This document shows, piece after piece, positions 63,740 to 64,000 of a stretch of DNA of 64,000 nucleotides. Both the position numbers and the translations under genes were made by a program. The first letter of the stretch is position 1. Every line of letters starts with the position of its first letter. The notes under the pieces are model-generated. The model had not been told where the DNA came from. It did no database searches and saw nothing but the letters and a program-made list of their open reading frames with translations. The stretch lies in contig JAOPUZ010000025.1 in the NCBI GenBank assembly GCA_025966315.1, positions 62,001-126,000 on the forward strand. The letters run 5' to 3'. Source of the DNA: Frankiales bacterium. GTDB taxonomy: Bacteria > Actinomycetota > Actinomycetes > Mycobacteriales > Jatrophihabitantaceae.

Positions 63740-64000
63740 ATGGCGAGCACCCAGCAGGCCAACCGGCCGCCGCTGCGGGAGCTGCGGCTGCCCGAAGAGG
63801 TCATCGGTCAGGGCGGTAAGTCCATCGCCTTGCGGTGGGTGCTGTCCCGGGCGCTGACGCTGGCCATCATGTCCTTTTTCCACGAGGCCGACGTGTCCGG
63901 CGACGTGCAGTACTACGCCCGCAGCCTGCATCAGATGTTCTCCGGCGGCAATATCCACGACACGCTGCAGGAATACCCACTGCCGGTCTTCGGCGTGCTG
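63740..64000 (+). CDS. GT87/DUF2029-like membrane glycosyltransferase, N-terminal part
   Basis: Partial: 87 codons before the window ends. ATG 63740 has GAGGAG 9 nt upstream. The visible part begins hydrophilic (ASTQQANRPPLRELRLPEEV), continues to a first moderately hydrophobic segment (ALRWVLSRALTLAIMSFF) and then GDVQYYARSLHQMFSGG and EYPLPVFGVL. An Asp in the first extracytoplasmic loop followed by a Tyr-Tyr and the YP motif recalls DUF2029/GT87 mannosyltransferases that use polyprenyl-phosphate sugars. Only the start is seen, so the family call is moderate. Confidence 0.6.
   Translation, partial: MASTQQANRPPLRELRLPEEVIGQGGKSIALRWVLSRALTLAIMSFFHEADVSGDVQYYARSLHQMFSGGNIHDTLQEYPLPVFGVL

Overview
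The window is high-GC, densely coded DNA from a Gram-positive actinomycete (phylum Actinomycetota). The support is family content: acVLRF1, SCO4848-type, DUF3017, DUF6350 and 34-kDa-antigen-like proteins are mainly actinobacterial. Gene order agrees too: sucC-sucD / antigen-like / DUF6350 / purN / purH recalls Mycobacterium tuberculosis Rv0951-Rv0957, and sdhCDAB near SCO4848, hemolysin III, a D,D-carboxypeptidase and trpS recalls Streptomyces. I cannot name the genus. No rRNA, tRNA, CRISPR, prophage or classical insertion sequence was seen.

Layout. 1-5.4 kb: divergent glpD/glpK, then a GAF-GGDEF-EAL cyclic-di-GMP protein. 5.4-7.7 kb: sparse, less GC-rich accessory DNA with a secreted M15 peptidase, a small membrane protein and a broken gene. 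7.8-21 kb, minus strand: nucleoside uptake and salvage (BMP lipoprotein, ABC ATPase, a fused double permease, cdd, deoA, and add), interrupted by acVLRF1, efeO-efeB and a secreted phosphoesterase. 21-24.6 kb: sdhCDAB. 24.6-26 kb: a nuclease-like gene bracketed by inverted copies of a palindromic repeat. 26-33.4 kb: membrane and envelope proteins, an aldo/keto reductase, a 2H phosphoesterase and trpS. 33.5-39.9 kb: galE-galK and sbcD-sbcC. 40-46.7 kb: a crotonase, exonuclease III, icd, a DUF885 peptidase and a double-RCK potassium channel. 46.6-49.8 kb: a DUF4331 cluster with a His-rich partner, then a phosphatase. 49.9-56.5 kb: mdh, DUF3017, folD, a pentapeptide-repeat protein, purH, purN and DUF6350. 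56.6-61.4 kb: two low-complexity membrane proteins, an EamA exporter and sucD/sucC. 61.6-64 kb: a lipase-like hydrolase, an M23 endopeptidase and the start of a GT87-type glycosyltransferase cut by the window edge.

Together the core genes form much of the TCA cycle (sdh, icd, mdh, sucCD), one-carbon and purine synthesis (folD, purN, purH), nucleoside scavenging, glycerol and galactose use, and envelope remodelling.

Three non-coding themes stand out. First, about 20 genes have a TANNNT-like -10 hexamer 6-8 nt before the start codon, so leaderless transcription looks common here. Examples are a 24-bp divergent glpD/glpK gap with two overlapping -10s, and two genes whose -10 begins with the TAG stop of the upstream gene. 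Second, a 45-bp palindromic repeat (GTCCTA...TAGGACTTTCC) occurs three times; two inverted copies flank the nuclease-like gene. Third, a separate hairpin family (GCAACAYCYGGCATC stems) closes mdh and the EamA/sucD convergent pair. All sequence comparisons were made by eye.
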